DNA of 64,000 nucleotides from Siphonodentalium dalli (lineage: Eukaryota > Mollusca > Scaphopoda > Gadilida > Siphonodentaliidae). The translations under genes and the position numbers were made by a program. This document shows positions 1 to 13,000 of the stretch, one piece after another. Each line of letters starts with the position of its first letter. Position 1 is the stretch's first letter. The stretch is from the NCBI GenBank assembly GCA_032622095.1, contig CP136066.1:132897917-132961916 (forward strand), written 5' to 3'. The notes beneath the pieces were generated by a model. The model was given only the letters and a program-made list of their open reading frames with translations. It was not told the DNA's origin and searched no databases.

Positions 1-102
1 TTTGGATTGGGTGGAGTTCGATCCCCAGCCTGTGATGGTGAAGCGCGCCTTGCGACTCAAAGTCCGACATCAATACCACTAACACCGAAGCGACCCCAAA
101 AA
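1..102 (-). repeat. tRNA-derived SINE, tRNA-like part
   Basis: On the minus strand this reads as a tRNA-like sequence starting GGGGTCGCTTCGGTG, with a box A-like stretch and a box B-like GGATCGAACTCC. It matches the copy at 44582-44673 over about 90 bp, including the GACTTTGAGTCGCAAGGCGC block. It is diverged and too imperfect to be a functional tRNA gene. Confidence 0.65.
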
Positions 103-239
103 GGAAGGTCAAATGAAAAATCTACCATATACCTAACACAATATCAGTGGAGCGATTAGCACTGCGGAAAGCTGAAATGTCTAAGTAATACTAGATGTCA
201 ACATGAAGAGATATATAAAGTTTGGGATCCAGCATGAGA

Positions 240-480
240 GATGTGACATGTAGAGCGTGCCGAGTCATGCAAAGAGTATAATCCAAGATGGCCACTGGCA
301 GCCATGTTTTTTAACAAAATATGGACAAATTCGATGGCTCCAATCTAGTGGTCACTCCAAAGATCCATATGAAGTCAGTTAAGGGATGTCGTCTGTAGGG
401 TGTGCCGAAGGATTTATTCATGCAAAGAGTAAAGTCCAAGGTGGCTGCTGGTGGCATTGTTTTTCATAAAAAATCGTTCA
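240..480 (-). repeat. Family A core fragment, inverted
   Basis: This contains CAAGATGGCCACTGGCAGCC and GTCATGCAAAGAGTA, the reverse of the ~165-bp core repeat seen at 16976-19150. About 1.5 diverged units; no element ends are seen. The rest of 103-956 shows nothing recognisable. Confidence 0.6.
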
Positions 481-956
481 AATACGATAGCTTACATCTT
501 CGGGATTCACACACTTTCTTTAATTACTCTGCCTGTCAAAATCCAATAACCCCAATCGATCTGCAAGTCATTTCTTAATTATATTCCAAATTATAAGCCT
601 CTATGACATAAATTTTCGCAATGAAAAGGTCCCGGGATCCTTTCCCACAACTGGTGGAAATATTCCTGGGTTCCCTGTTCTACTGAAATCAGTGACATTA
701 TGTTTTTATATGCCCCTTTAAAAAAAACGGTACGTATTATGTTATTGGTGTTATTTATATTGTTATTGGTGCTGAATTAGTGAGCAGGAGAGATGGCCAC
801 CTTGTTCATTATCATGAAGAGCGTTTCACCTCACAGTCCCATTTACCCTATTTTATGATAATAAGAGTAAAATCTGTAGTTTCCAAATTAAATCCAGGAA
901 TGGGTGCCAAAATTCAAATGTAGAACCAACTTCTGATTTCTAATGATTTTTTTTAG

Positions 957-1014
957 GTATATAGCTGCCAGCAAGAGGGCAGAGAGGCATATATTGCTCA
1001 AACTAGCTGATGAG
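957..1014 (+). CDS. CDIN1: CDIN1 in-window exon 1
   Basis: The acceptor is a T-rich tract ending AG at 955-956; the donor GTAATA begins at 1015. It encodes [19 protein letters not shown] after one base of a split codon. This matches the helical segment preceding the conserved (I/V)D(F/Y)AP block of the family. The preceding exon is not in the window. Confidence 0.85.
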
Positions 1015-4000
1015 GTAATATTTCCATAATGATATTGATCAGCATACTGACTGATAGCATCTACATGTATATTAAAATTGTTCCAATTCTGCTGTTAGGT
1101 TTTTGTCAGAAATTATTCAATTGCTGTTCTATGATCTAATTATTTAAGCTTTCCTTATCTAACTGAATTGTTTCATACCTTATCTACTCTGGTATCAAGC
1201 GAGGTCTGATTGATTGGAAGCATAGTACACTGTTCTGTTCCTCTGTGCATGTAGATATGTGGAACAATAGTTCTGGTCTACAATGCTCTGCCTATGATAT
1301 GTGGCTTACAAAATGACAATATGCAAAGTAGTTATTCAGAATGGAATGGATCACCCATGGAGGTTCAGTCCCGCCCATTGTGGTTTGGTATCCTAGCCTG
1401 GACCAATCCAAAGTGGTCTGGTTCACTTATTTGTGAACGAATGGTCCTTTTCTTAGTAAAGTGCTCAGCATATATAGAAAATCAATGTTATTGCATTGAA
1501 ACAATGCCGAAGACAATGTCTATAGAACCTATCAGAGAAGTTCCAGATGTACATGTTTATAGATGCACATGAACTTTGTTTTGTCAAAGACGACAAATAG
1601 CATAATTAAAGGTTAACATTTTCAGGACAATTGTAGGATGGACAAGACCAATTAAATGGTTTCATCTTTCTTGGCTATCAATCTCGTATATATTTTGAAG
1701 ACCTCTGTTTGTATGTTTGTATGTATGTTTGTATGTATGTTTGTATGTATGTTTGTCATTTATACAAATCTACGATTCTCGACCGATCGGGACGAAACTT
1801 GGTAAGTGTGTGTAGTTTGACCAGGCGGTGGACGTTGTCGTATTGGCGAGCCCGTTCGGCGCCCGCTTCGCGCATGCGCAGACGAGATCTCGGAAACGGG
1901 TGGAGCTATCGACTTGAAATTTGCTATGTGAATGTATCTTGCCCCGGATGCGAATTTTATCGGGTTGCCGAGCCCGTGCGACGCCAGCTTTGCGCATGCG
2001 CAGACGAGATCTCGGAAACGGGTGGAGCTATCGACTTGAAATTTGGTATGTGAATGTATCTTGCCCCGGATACAAATTTTATCGGGTCGCCGAGCCCGTG
2101 CGACGCCAGCTTCGCGCATGCGCAGACGAGATCTCGGAAACGGGTGGAGCTATTGACTTGAAATTTGGTTTTTGAATAGCCCGGACAACGTCGGGCTCAT
2201 CGGCTAGTATTGATATATAGAGGGAACTTGATGTGTTGAGGCCTTATAATAACCTAATACACAATTGAATATATTATATTGCTTGCATATATATGTACAG
2301 TAAATAAACTTTCTTCTTATAATAACACAAACCAAACTTTATTTTCGGCTATCTGGTTTGTGTTTCATTAAAAAATATTTTTGAAAAACATGATTTTCCG
2401 TTGTGAGATTGCTGAATGATGAATCTGATGTGATGAGCTGAAACTTATTGCTCAAAATTGACAATGACAGACTGGAAGTTCATAAAATATGCTTACTTTG
2501 ATCTGTTTCCAATGATAAACTACACAAAAGTTAGACACTACACCCATAAACTATTAAACAATACTTGCTGGTGTAAAATTTTTAAAACTATTTTTAAACT
2601 GGAACAACTATTATCATCAATACACTCAAGAGTTGATAAAAATTTTGAAGCGGTATTCCTGAACTTTACGACCCAATTTTTGGTCTCCGATGACTAACTC
2701 GAAATATAAACAAATGCTATAATTGTCACATTTTATTCTTTCTTAATCAATCAAGGGCGGATCTAAGGGGGTGGCGCCCCTGACGCGCACCCCCCCCCTA
2801 TTTTCGCCAGAGCAAGGAATTTTTGCGAGGTGTCCTGGCGCCATTTGTCTCTGGCACCCGAAGATTCCGCACTGAATATTGCTAACATGCATGCAAATAC
2901 AGCAGTTTACATGTTTTACATTACTCAAACGTATAGTTATTTTAACTGTGGGTTGAAATGACTTCAATTTGGTATTCCACGCGATATGTATAGCCATGCA
3001 AGGGGCGAATCCAACATCCCGAGATGAGGGCCCCCGGGCTATTTTTCGGTATGCAGAGTAAACAATTTCTGCGACATTTTGTATCGGATTGTCGGAAAAT
3101 ATCTCGCCCGGTGCCAAGTTTTGGGCGCCCGAAGTTTCAACACTGAATATTTCTATCAAAAATAAATATAGCAATTCTAAAAGTGGAGTCAAAATTTAGA
3201 CAATTCCATCTATATGTAAAGAACAAATGAATGATAAAAGTGAGTCATCTACAGTGCACTCTAGGTTATACAATGTAGTCCGATTAACGCTCAGATTATA
3301 AAACGCACTGGTGGCAGTATCATCGCGAAGAGATTATCTAAAGGCACATACGCCATACTACTATGTACCGTATACATAGTATATTTTCAAAGTATTATAC
3401 AAATACATTGCTGGTTCGTTTCCAATGGTATATATGCATGGCATTTAAAATTGGTTATATCTTCCATCGTGCATGTTGTGCCACCCTAATTGGAACAAAT
3501 GTGTGATAACAAGACATCTTTAGGTCACGACAAATACGCATCTGCCATTGCTTAATAAAAAAAGTCCTTCAAAACATCGGTTTTCATGTGTCATTATCGT
3601 TATTAGTCAGTTGATTGACTGAACATATATTTATTCATAACCCAAACATTTACACAATATATATTTATCTACATACAATAGTTTAATTAACATTATGGAT
3701 GCAACCAGAATGTAGATGAATAGGGGATTGGAATACTAGTTAATCAGTTCGGTGTCAGATATTTTTTGGTGAAAAACTGTGTTTATACTAATAAAACAAG
3801 TACATGATTGGAGTGTGATCGGACCACCCGTTTGGCTTGTATTGATGACTTATTTTGCTGGTGTATCATGAAGCTGATGGCTATTAGAAGTAAAACTGAA
3901 AAAATCAGAATGGTCAATGGAGGAATTAAGTGGTTGGATAGATGCATTGTATTGCCAGCCGAAACACTTCATACTAGCACTGTCTAGAAGCCATGATTTT

Positions 4001-7000
4001 GCGATTATTCATTCTGAATTACAAAATATTCTCACATGCACCAGCCCAAACCATAGGCGACCCGGTGATTCTGGGGGCTTATTCCATGGGCATGTCCAGC
4101 ACGCCAAAATCATCATGTCGCCCTGATAATGCACTATCATTTGCACAGGTGTTCAGAAAATAAGTTCACCCTCCATAGTATACCGTAATTGTACTGAATG
4201 TTATTGTCACTCGTTCCATATAGGCCTAATATAAAGCAATATAAACTGGGCCCAGAACACAGGAAAACGTGTCGTTTTGAATGTAGCATACGCAAAATGT
4301 CCCGGGGGAGGTCCCCCCTCTCGTGCTCTTCCCAACTCGCCACTTCGTGGCTCGGATGATGCTACGCATCATATATAAAACAATACATACCGCCCCCTTT
4401 TCAAATTTTCTGGATCCGCCACTGTCAATGGCATGTCATTATTATTATTAGTATTGGTATGAAGCTGAATAAATGTTAATAGGCATGAAACACATTCCTT
4501 TATCCCCAACTAGTTTATCGCATTGCACAGTTTCACTGATCAGTCTTATTCATTATCTTAATTTTCGCGGTATAGTAACTATGGACGTGTTTACAAAATT
4601 ATGTCATTATTTGGGGCTATGGTTGGAGTCGCCCAATTTCTTAAAGTATCATTGTGTGTTATGATGCGGGAAACGACACTTCATTCAGCTGATAGAGATT
4701 GTTGCTGCCAAGCGTATCTATTAAAGTGCATTGACCAATCAGATGCACACATTTAAGCGAAAGTATCTATGAAAAGTATCTATAATCTATAAAAAAATTA
4801 TGTATTGGTGTTGGTGGGGTATTCTTGTCCATTCCTTTAGATGTAAAGAATGTGATTTTGATATTGAATGCCTTCAATGTCATCTCATATTATTTTTATT
4901 AAAATTTTAATCTTTTCAGATTGATTTTGCCCCAACAACTATGGCTCGGATGATTATTGAACGGTATCTGGCAGTCACTAAATATGATGGAGAGAATCGT
5001 AAGATCGTTGTTATGTTTTCACTTTTGCAAAACTGAGTTTAGATGGTTATTATTACTTGCAGGAAACGTTGTGTAAAAAGCTATTTTTTACCTCTCTTAG
5101 AATGCAAATCACTTCTGAATGCCGCATGCATGAAATCATTCAAATGACCATGTGCGTGGAAGTGTAAGGAAACTGTCCGCGTGTTCAATAGTCTGTATAA
5201 AAATAGTATTATGACATTCGTTTGCATGCACGCTATAATCTATAACTTATATAAGGACAGACTATAGCTGGAGTGTTTTCCCCATAATTGAATGTCATCA
5301 AGGTCATGAAGTGGATTTTCACCAGTAAAATATTTTAAAGTAGCGATGTCAAAAAAATACAAGAAACAAATAATCAGAGTCAGTAGCAGTAAAGACTTTT
5401 AAAAAATGGCCATTCCACAAAGATTTAATTCACGATGTTGATGGTGATAGCAAATGATGCAATTTGAAATGCATATTATGATCTGAATTTTGGCCTCAAA
5501 TTCAAGGGAAAGCCAGGAAAATTTGAGGGAAGGTTCCTAATTTTATTGAAAAACATGGCCGTCAGCAGCAATCTTGGATATTTGTCTTTGCATGACTAAA
5601 TCCTTCAGCACACCCTACAGGCCACATCCCTCATATAATTGTCATCAAAATTCGTATGGATTTTCACCTGGTGACTGGTGACCTTTAGATGGGAACCATA
5701 ATTTTTTTTCCGAAATTAGTTAAAAAACATTGCCATGGCCACCAGCAGCCATCTTGGATTTTACTCTATGTATGACTAAATTCAATTGGCAAACCCTACA
5801 GGCCATATCTCATCATCATCAAACTTTGTGGTGACCTCTAGATGGGAGCCACTGATTAGTTACCATATTCGATAAAAAAAAGGCCTCCAGTGGCCATCTT
5901 GGATTTCACATTTGAATTCATTGGCACATTCTGCAGCCCACATTAATTGGAGAACATTTTTTTAATTTACATGCATGTTTAGGATACTTCTAGATGTGAG
6001 CTATCGAATATGAACATTTTTCTTTGAAAAACATGGCTGTTGGCAGCCATCTTGGATTTTACTCTTTGCATGACTAAATACTTCAGCACACACCTACAGC
6101 CAACATTATTAATCGAATCAATCCCAAACTTCATATGGCTCTTCGGATTGACCTCTGATTACACATTTAAACTTTCTGCATTCAAATTTCCTTATCGCTC
6201 CATTGACTGTACGAAGGTATGCTAGCATAGATTACTCATTATTACTTTGTTTTACATGAAGTAGGCATATTTAATTAATTAACAAATACACATAAATTCC
6301 TCTATTCACAAATAAGAATATTATTGTTCCTTCAATAAGCTCTTCACCCAAACCATGGTTCAAGTGAGTATTTGAATTCTGTAGCAAAACATAGATCAAC
6401 TCAATGGAGAAGAAACTGCACTTCGTTTTACTGACAGTCTTATAAGCTTTAGAGCCAAACCCCTGTCTTTTTCCATATTGATTACTATAATTATACCCCC
6501 CGCAACGAAGTTAGGGGGGGGTATACTGGAGTCAGCTCGTTCGTCCGTCGTCCGTCCGTCGTCCGTCCGTGGACACAAATTTGTCCGGAGTATTTCTCAG
6601 TCGTTTTTTTATCAATATCCGTGAAACTTGGCACAGGCATCAACCACCATGGGAACCTGTGCACCTGCGATTATGACGTTTGTCCGGAATTTTTTGGTGG
6701 AGTTATCCCCCTTTTTCGACTTAGAATTTTTTTGCAACATGTATAATTTTGCTACTCCCTCGCAATAATTACATCTGACTTTTGAATTATTATTGATTTA
6801 TTGATGCTTTGCTGTAACTTAATATCCAATATATACTTTTTTTTAACTGGGTAGAAGATCCATTTAGTAAAGAAAGGGTTAAACTAAGGTTCAGGAGACT
6901 AACGGCAAGCTGACAATAATTTTTCAGCTTCAAAGGGAGTGGTATCTCATTATCTGAAGGATCCACACACAATTGATAATGCACACCTGGCAATAGAAGT

Positions 7001-10000
7001 ACAAGAGGTGAGTATACTGTATTCACCAGTCAGTAAACCCGGGGTGGGGGTGGGTGGTGTTAACTGTAAAGCGCACTTACAGACTCCATTTACAGTACAC
7101 CACCTCTTGTCTGCTCCCATCCATTGTTCATGGTCTCTCCCTACAAAATACCATGAGTGATTTCACTTCCTGTTTTGGGTTAGTCCATAATTAGGAATAG
7201 GAAATTAGGAAGTGGAACATTAACTGGCGGGGGCTGGTGCACATTTTAACTCAAAAAGTGGGTATTGGGCTTAATACTCACAAGGACCCCCATGTGCAAA
7301 AAATCAGTTAGCCTGGTGACGGTAGTGGCGATTGTGAACTCCTGTAAGATAGTGAAGTGATAGATAAAGGAATATTGTTCTGAAAATGTTTTAGTATTTT
7401 CTTTCAATATACCAATATTATATAATTATAATGTCCATTTTGCCAAAATAATCGTGCGTTTGATTGCTAATTTTGTTTTTATAACGAAAAACAAAAAATA
7501 TCCGAAGAAAGCCGAATATCTTCTTATGTTGTAGACGAAGTCACCTGATTGTCACATGATCAGCGGTTGGTGCGGCACATGATTTATCACATGACGTAGC
7601 GATTGGGGGAATTCCCGTACTATCAAAACAAGCGACGGCCATATTGGAAAACTGGTATTTCTCGAAGTGAAAATTTATATTGTCACGGATAAAATGACCG
7701 ACAGCGACACCGACGATTACAGTTCTGATGATTATGGACCTCTTTGTGTCAATTACGCATAACAATAGGATTATAAAATATATAAACGTTCGCCGTGGTT
7801 CGTTTAAACATCCAATCATTTTTAACACTTTTTGAAGGAGGGATAATAATCCGGTTTAATATGTAATCACATATACAAACGCTCTTTATTAGCACCATAT
7901 CGGGAATAGGCTTAACAGTGAACGCTCTTTATTGAGTCATGGTAAAGGAAAATTGGGACTCGACTTCGAACAGTTGTCATCCGTGATCGTGAATATTTAC
8001 TGATTACACCAATACACGTAAATACATGTACACGAACTTGCGATATACATGCTTTATATATCCGTCAAAGTCATAGCAATTTCCGGTTTATTAAACTCTT
8101 TTTATTCGCACCATATTAGGAATACTCTTAACATGGAACGCTCTTTATTAGGGTCCTGCGAATATTCGATTCGAGATTCGATTCGAAAGTCAAATTCCAT
8201 TCGAATTCGAGTCGAAATTGCCAACTCGAAATTTCGAATATACACTGATAGAAAAGTAGGCTGTTTACGGACAAGTACACACGTCGATCGTATATGTTTT
8301 TTTGCCATATAATAGAGAAAATGATGTATATATGCAACTTATAATTCTTATAATTATTGTACGTCGCGATTATATGTATTAAATATAATAAGCAATTAGC
8401 CACTATAGCACGACTAAATATATCTGGTTCTAGCTTTGAACAAGGTAGCCAAAAGCTCGGAGATCGCCGATGGTCTGACGCCGCGTAAATTATAATACCT
8501 ATGAGACAGAGCAACCTCTAGCGTTATCCGCCGTCTATCTGTCTCAGATTCTGCGTCATGTAATATAGCTGAGAATTTGGTATTGAACAACATGGTATTG
8601 AAAACTGCATTTTGGCCGTATTTTCTTTTGAAGTTGACTTTCAGTTTCGGAGCATTACTTGACAGTTGACAATATGTCCGTTATTCATGTTTATTTTAAA
8701 CACGATAAGGCTGCAGGCAGGGACTTACACGTGTGATGGGTTCAAAATGGTGTATAAATCGCAAGCATCTGGGACAACGATCCATCTATGGAATTATCTG
8801 TCCAAGAAGCATCCATGCAGCACTACACAAACAGGCTACCCTGCGACTGTTGTTGCATCTTCAAGTTTATAACAATGGGTGATTCCAAATGTCGATTTGA
8901 AATTTTGCATATACATGCAAACAGTATAAATTTCGCGTGATTTTAGTTCCAATAATCAATTTAGTGGTTATATATTAATCGTCGTGACGGCCGCATGGAC
9001 GTTTTAATCTGTTTTTTTCTCTCGACAATTATCATTTGAAGTTAATAGAATTGCAAACGATGGTTCATCGCCACATAAGTTATGATGGAACTTCGTCCAT
9101 GTAGTTCATAGAACGTTTCACAAATCGACTAATCGTTGACAAAACATGCCCAATTGAGAATACAACACACAGATGTGATTCAATTCGATATTTGATTCGA
9201 TATTCGATTCGATTGCCTGAACTCGATTCGATATTCGATTCGATCAAAATCTCCAATTCGCAGGACTCTTTATTGAGTCATGGTGAAGGAAACTGGAGAC
9301 TCGACTTAGAATAGTTGTCATCGTGAATACTTTACTAAATTATTCATCAATATACTCCCCACTTTAACTGCAATTGTATGTATTCGTAACCATGACTGAC
9401 TCGTAAAATTAAACGCTCTTTATGTATTCGCTTTTTAGCGATAGGTTCGATTGGATATACTCATGACTGGATGCTCTGGCAAATTTATATTCTTTATGGG
9501 AGTTGACGTTTTTCTTGGGATGGCATTCTCGTCGGTGGTCCGTTTGTTTAATGTTGGGGTTGCGTCTCTTCTGAGTTGTTGTCGGTAGCCACTGTTTGGG
9601 CCAAGTGTATTCGCGTTGTGCTCAAAACACCTTTTTTCGAAGTGGACGGAACAAATTGTGGACCATTTCGTAGGAAACCACTTCAATAGTTTCTGATTTT
9701 GCGCAATGGGTTTCCCACAGAAATCCGCCAAATGTCACGTAAACGAACATCGTTTGGAAATGAATGCAGAATTATACCTAACTGAGAGTCACTATACCGG
9801 CCATAGCCGAAAACACTGCATTTATTTGGTATTGTCACAAACGAATACGGGACACTCGGGGCATATATATGGAAAATTAAAACAACATCGTGAACACGCA
9901 CCCGAATAGGGTTCACATGTCGGCTCGTGTTTTTGTAAGCTTTATTTTTTACATGAAAGTTTTATCTACCCCGCTCAATCGGCCTTCTATATTTTTTGTC

Positions 10001-13000
10001 AAAACAATAACTTTCCAAACAGCACTTATGACAAATCACAAGTGAAGATAACTCACCGGGCGATGACAATTCACGATGTGTACACAATGTTATTGACATA
10101 TAGTCATGCCCCGCAGTAATTCATTACACTCACGCGCTGATATCGAACCCGCATTTTCCATCGCCACTCAAATGACGTCATATAGGTAGACATAATTAAC
10201 TCCGACTCCGATTCCGTGTTTTTAATTAGTTTACTCATTTGACGTCATATGAGGATTTGCGACGGAGATAGCCGACAACCGGTGGGGGTATTATTTATTT
10301 ATTTCTTGGCTTATTTATTACGCGATTGTTGTGGGACTTGGATCATTGTGATCATAATATGGGTGGCTTTCCGATAGTGTTTTATTGTTTCATCCGGACA
10401 GAAATCCTTTAAGTCAAATTTTCAAGGCAATTGTTCAAATTGTGACTAAAGCATGAAACTTTGCACATATGTACATATTCACATACACATTGATATTAGA
10501 TATGGAGCCATGCTGAAATTTCACTTTAACCCTCCTTTAGGGGTTTTCTGAATTTAAAGAGCATTTCGTGATTATATAATTTATAAATGTCGCAATTAAT
10601 CTTACCATGAAATATGCGATTTAATATTCGGTATATACAGTAAGTATGATTCTGAGAGATATAATGCTACATTTTTAGGGTAAATTTGGAACTCCCCGTC
10701 CAAGATGGCCGTCAAAATGGCACCTGAAAGAGGAAATTTGATGTTTTTTCACTAAAATATTCTCGATCAGGTTCTGCTGTATGGAACTGGTTTGGAAATG
10801 TGACTTTATTTTGTAATGCTCATGTTAAGTGATCATTGGAGCAATGAAATATGCCATTCTTGTGATCCAAGTCCCTTCCGACACCTCAATAATTTTATTA
10901 TACAGAACTCGGTATGAAATTTCAACAAAATTCACTGTTAGGATTCTAGTCATATTTTAACAAGAAATTGACAGAACTGTGCAAATTAAGTGAGGCATAC
11001 AATTACTTATGAATATTTGAACTCAATGGAACAAAAATTGTCACTTGGTCTGAAAATGGCTGCCAAAACCTGGAAAATGGTAAATATTGCCCCAGCATGC
11101 CATGTAATCGCTTACAAGTTGTGATCACAGGAGCTTGGAATTTGGTCAAAACCCCTCTTTTATTGGCGGAACCACCACCCGGGGCCATAGGCCACAGAAG
11201 GAACGAAACAACAAATTGTTGCCACCCATTTTGAACTCAACTGTATTCCTACAAAAAATATATTTTCACTTAAAACTTTTGGTACCTCTTACATCTTAGA
11301 TGCCAATAGGTATATTTTTCCAGTTCTTCGAAAACCTCACTTTATTTCGGTAATGTATTGTAAATTCACCAACGAAGACAAATCCGCGACATCTTCATCA
11401 CCCATTCTAGAATCTGAGTAGCGGAACTGGTACCGAAATATGCGGAAACTTTAAAACTATGATCCGGAGACGGATAGCATGAAAGTACCGTTTATAATTT
11501 CGAACATAGCTGCTGATTACATGTTTATTACATGACCGTACCGACTATGATTATGATTATTTTATTCATAACTCATTCATATGATATATACAATTATATA
11601 CACAGTGTAATAGTATAACATTCAATGAGCTATCGGGGACAGCATAACCAAGAAGGTTGTCTACCTGCCGTCCCCGTTGAAAAGTAATATAACTATACAT
11701 GTAATAATAATTTTAATTTATCTAGGTTTTGTCTTGTTAACTTTAAACATTGGTATATAAAAGTCTGTTTTTTTAATAAATAATAGTATAATTCGTTTGG
11801 CGTTCACCGTTCATCGCTCAGTTTGTGATATGGTATGTAAAGTACAAGCATGTGGAATATGGATATGTGGATGAGGCCAGCGGAGAACCATGATAATTGT
11901 TTAACCAATGGGTCGGATAAGGCATTCGAATAATACATTCATGTATTTCCTGGATAGGGTGATGATGCACATGTATTATCTATCCTTCTCTCTTGTTATA
12001 CAATGTCAGTTATCGCTATGCGAATACTATATACTTATTAACATCGTTGCAGTCAGGACAATTGAATTTAAAAATTGAATTTCCAATTCATGAGCACAGG
12101 CTATATAATCATATGCATAAAGCCATTCTTTGAGACGTATACTATTTATAGATCCTGGTACCGGTACAGTTGACAATACTTATAGTTGCTTATTACATAA
12201 AATTTATGTTAGCGAGTTTATCACAAACACAAATTTATAAACTAGTTATTCGGTAAACCAGTTTGCATTACAACTTGCAAACGCACACATAAAACGTATA
12301 CTGTAAAGAATACGCAGGTTAATTTTGTGCTCTTACATTAAAGAATCTTATTACATTTTGTTACTGTATTTGGCATATTAATGGCGAGTTTTTGTACCCT
12401 ACATTGACAATTTTGAATTTCGCGAAACTAAACACTCGTTCTATATATGCATGGCCAATATCATTACCTAACTCAAGAAAAATGTCTTCTCTCATCAACT
12501 AAGACATATATTTGTTCGTCAGAACTAGTAAAAAACAGCATTTTATGTGGAAATAATTCAGATATTCTGGCAACGAATCTGCACCAAAACGCACAAAGGA
12601 ATCGCTTCATGCATAGGCATATATACCAGGCCTCCCGTGAGTCTATATATCTTTTTCTTCTCCTATGGGAGAGAGAGAGAGAGAGAGAGAGGGGGAGCTA
12701 GAGAGTTTTGGTCCCCTTATGACCAATCATTGCAACCAGTAGCATTACAAAGTCAAGTAGTACATATAGGCCTACCGGTACATAACGAACATAAAACAAG
12801 AAGAAAAAAACAATACCACGTGGTCGTGCCATAAATAGAAATAAATTATATATGAAATATTTGTACAAATTACCATTCAGTCAAATGAAGAATATCTTCT
12901 TGGGTAGTCGTGAGATGATAACAGCAGACACAGAAAAATACAGAAATTTTCAGGAAAATGCACAAAACATCAGGATTAGATCTTCAAAAACGAGCATAGT

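Larger units (their letters stand above)
7876..9440. repeat. Tandem ~220-bp unit carrying CGCTCTTTATT, interrupted by a hAT
   Basis: The unit CTCTTTATTAGCACCATAT then ACGCTCTTTATTGAGTCATGG starts at about 7877 and again at about 8095. The second unit is interrupted at 8150 by the hAT copy and resumes at 9267 with GAGTCATGGTGAAGG. A third start is at about 9414. The same motif occurs at 36083 and 36124 and inverted near 50290 and 50508. Confidence 0.7.

Noticed and set aside
1709-2175. Overlapping open frames rich in R, A and G on both strands
   Set aside because: Created by the 122-bp CpG-rich tandem units of the Helitron.
2743-3192. 149-codon minus-strand frame
   Set aside because: No recognisable domain; it spans the putative hAT-like terminus, and its end is encoded by the inverted end sequence.
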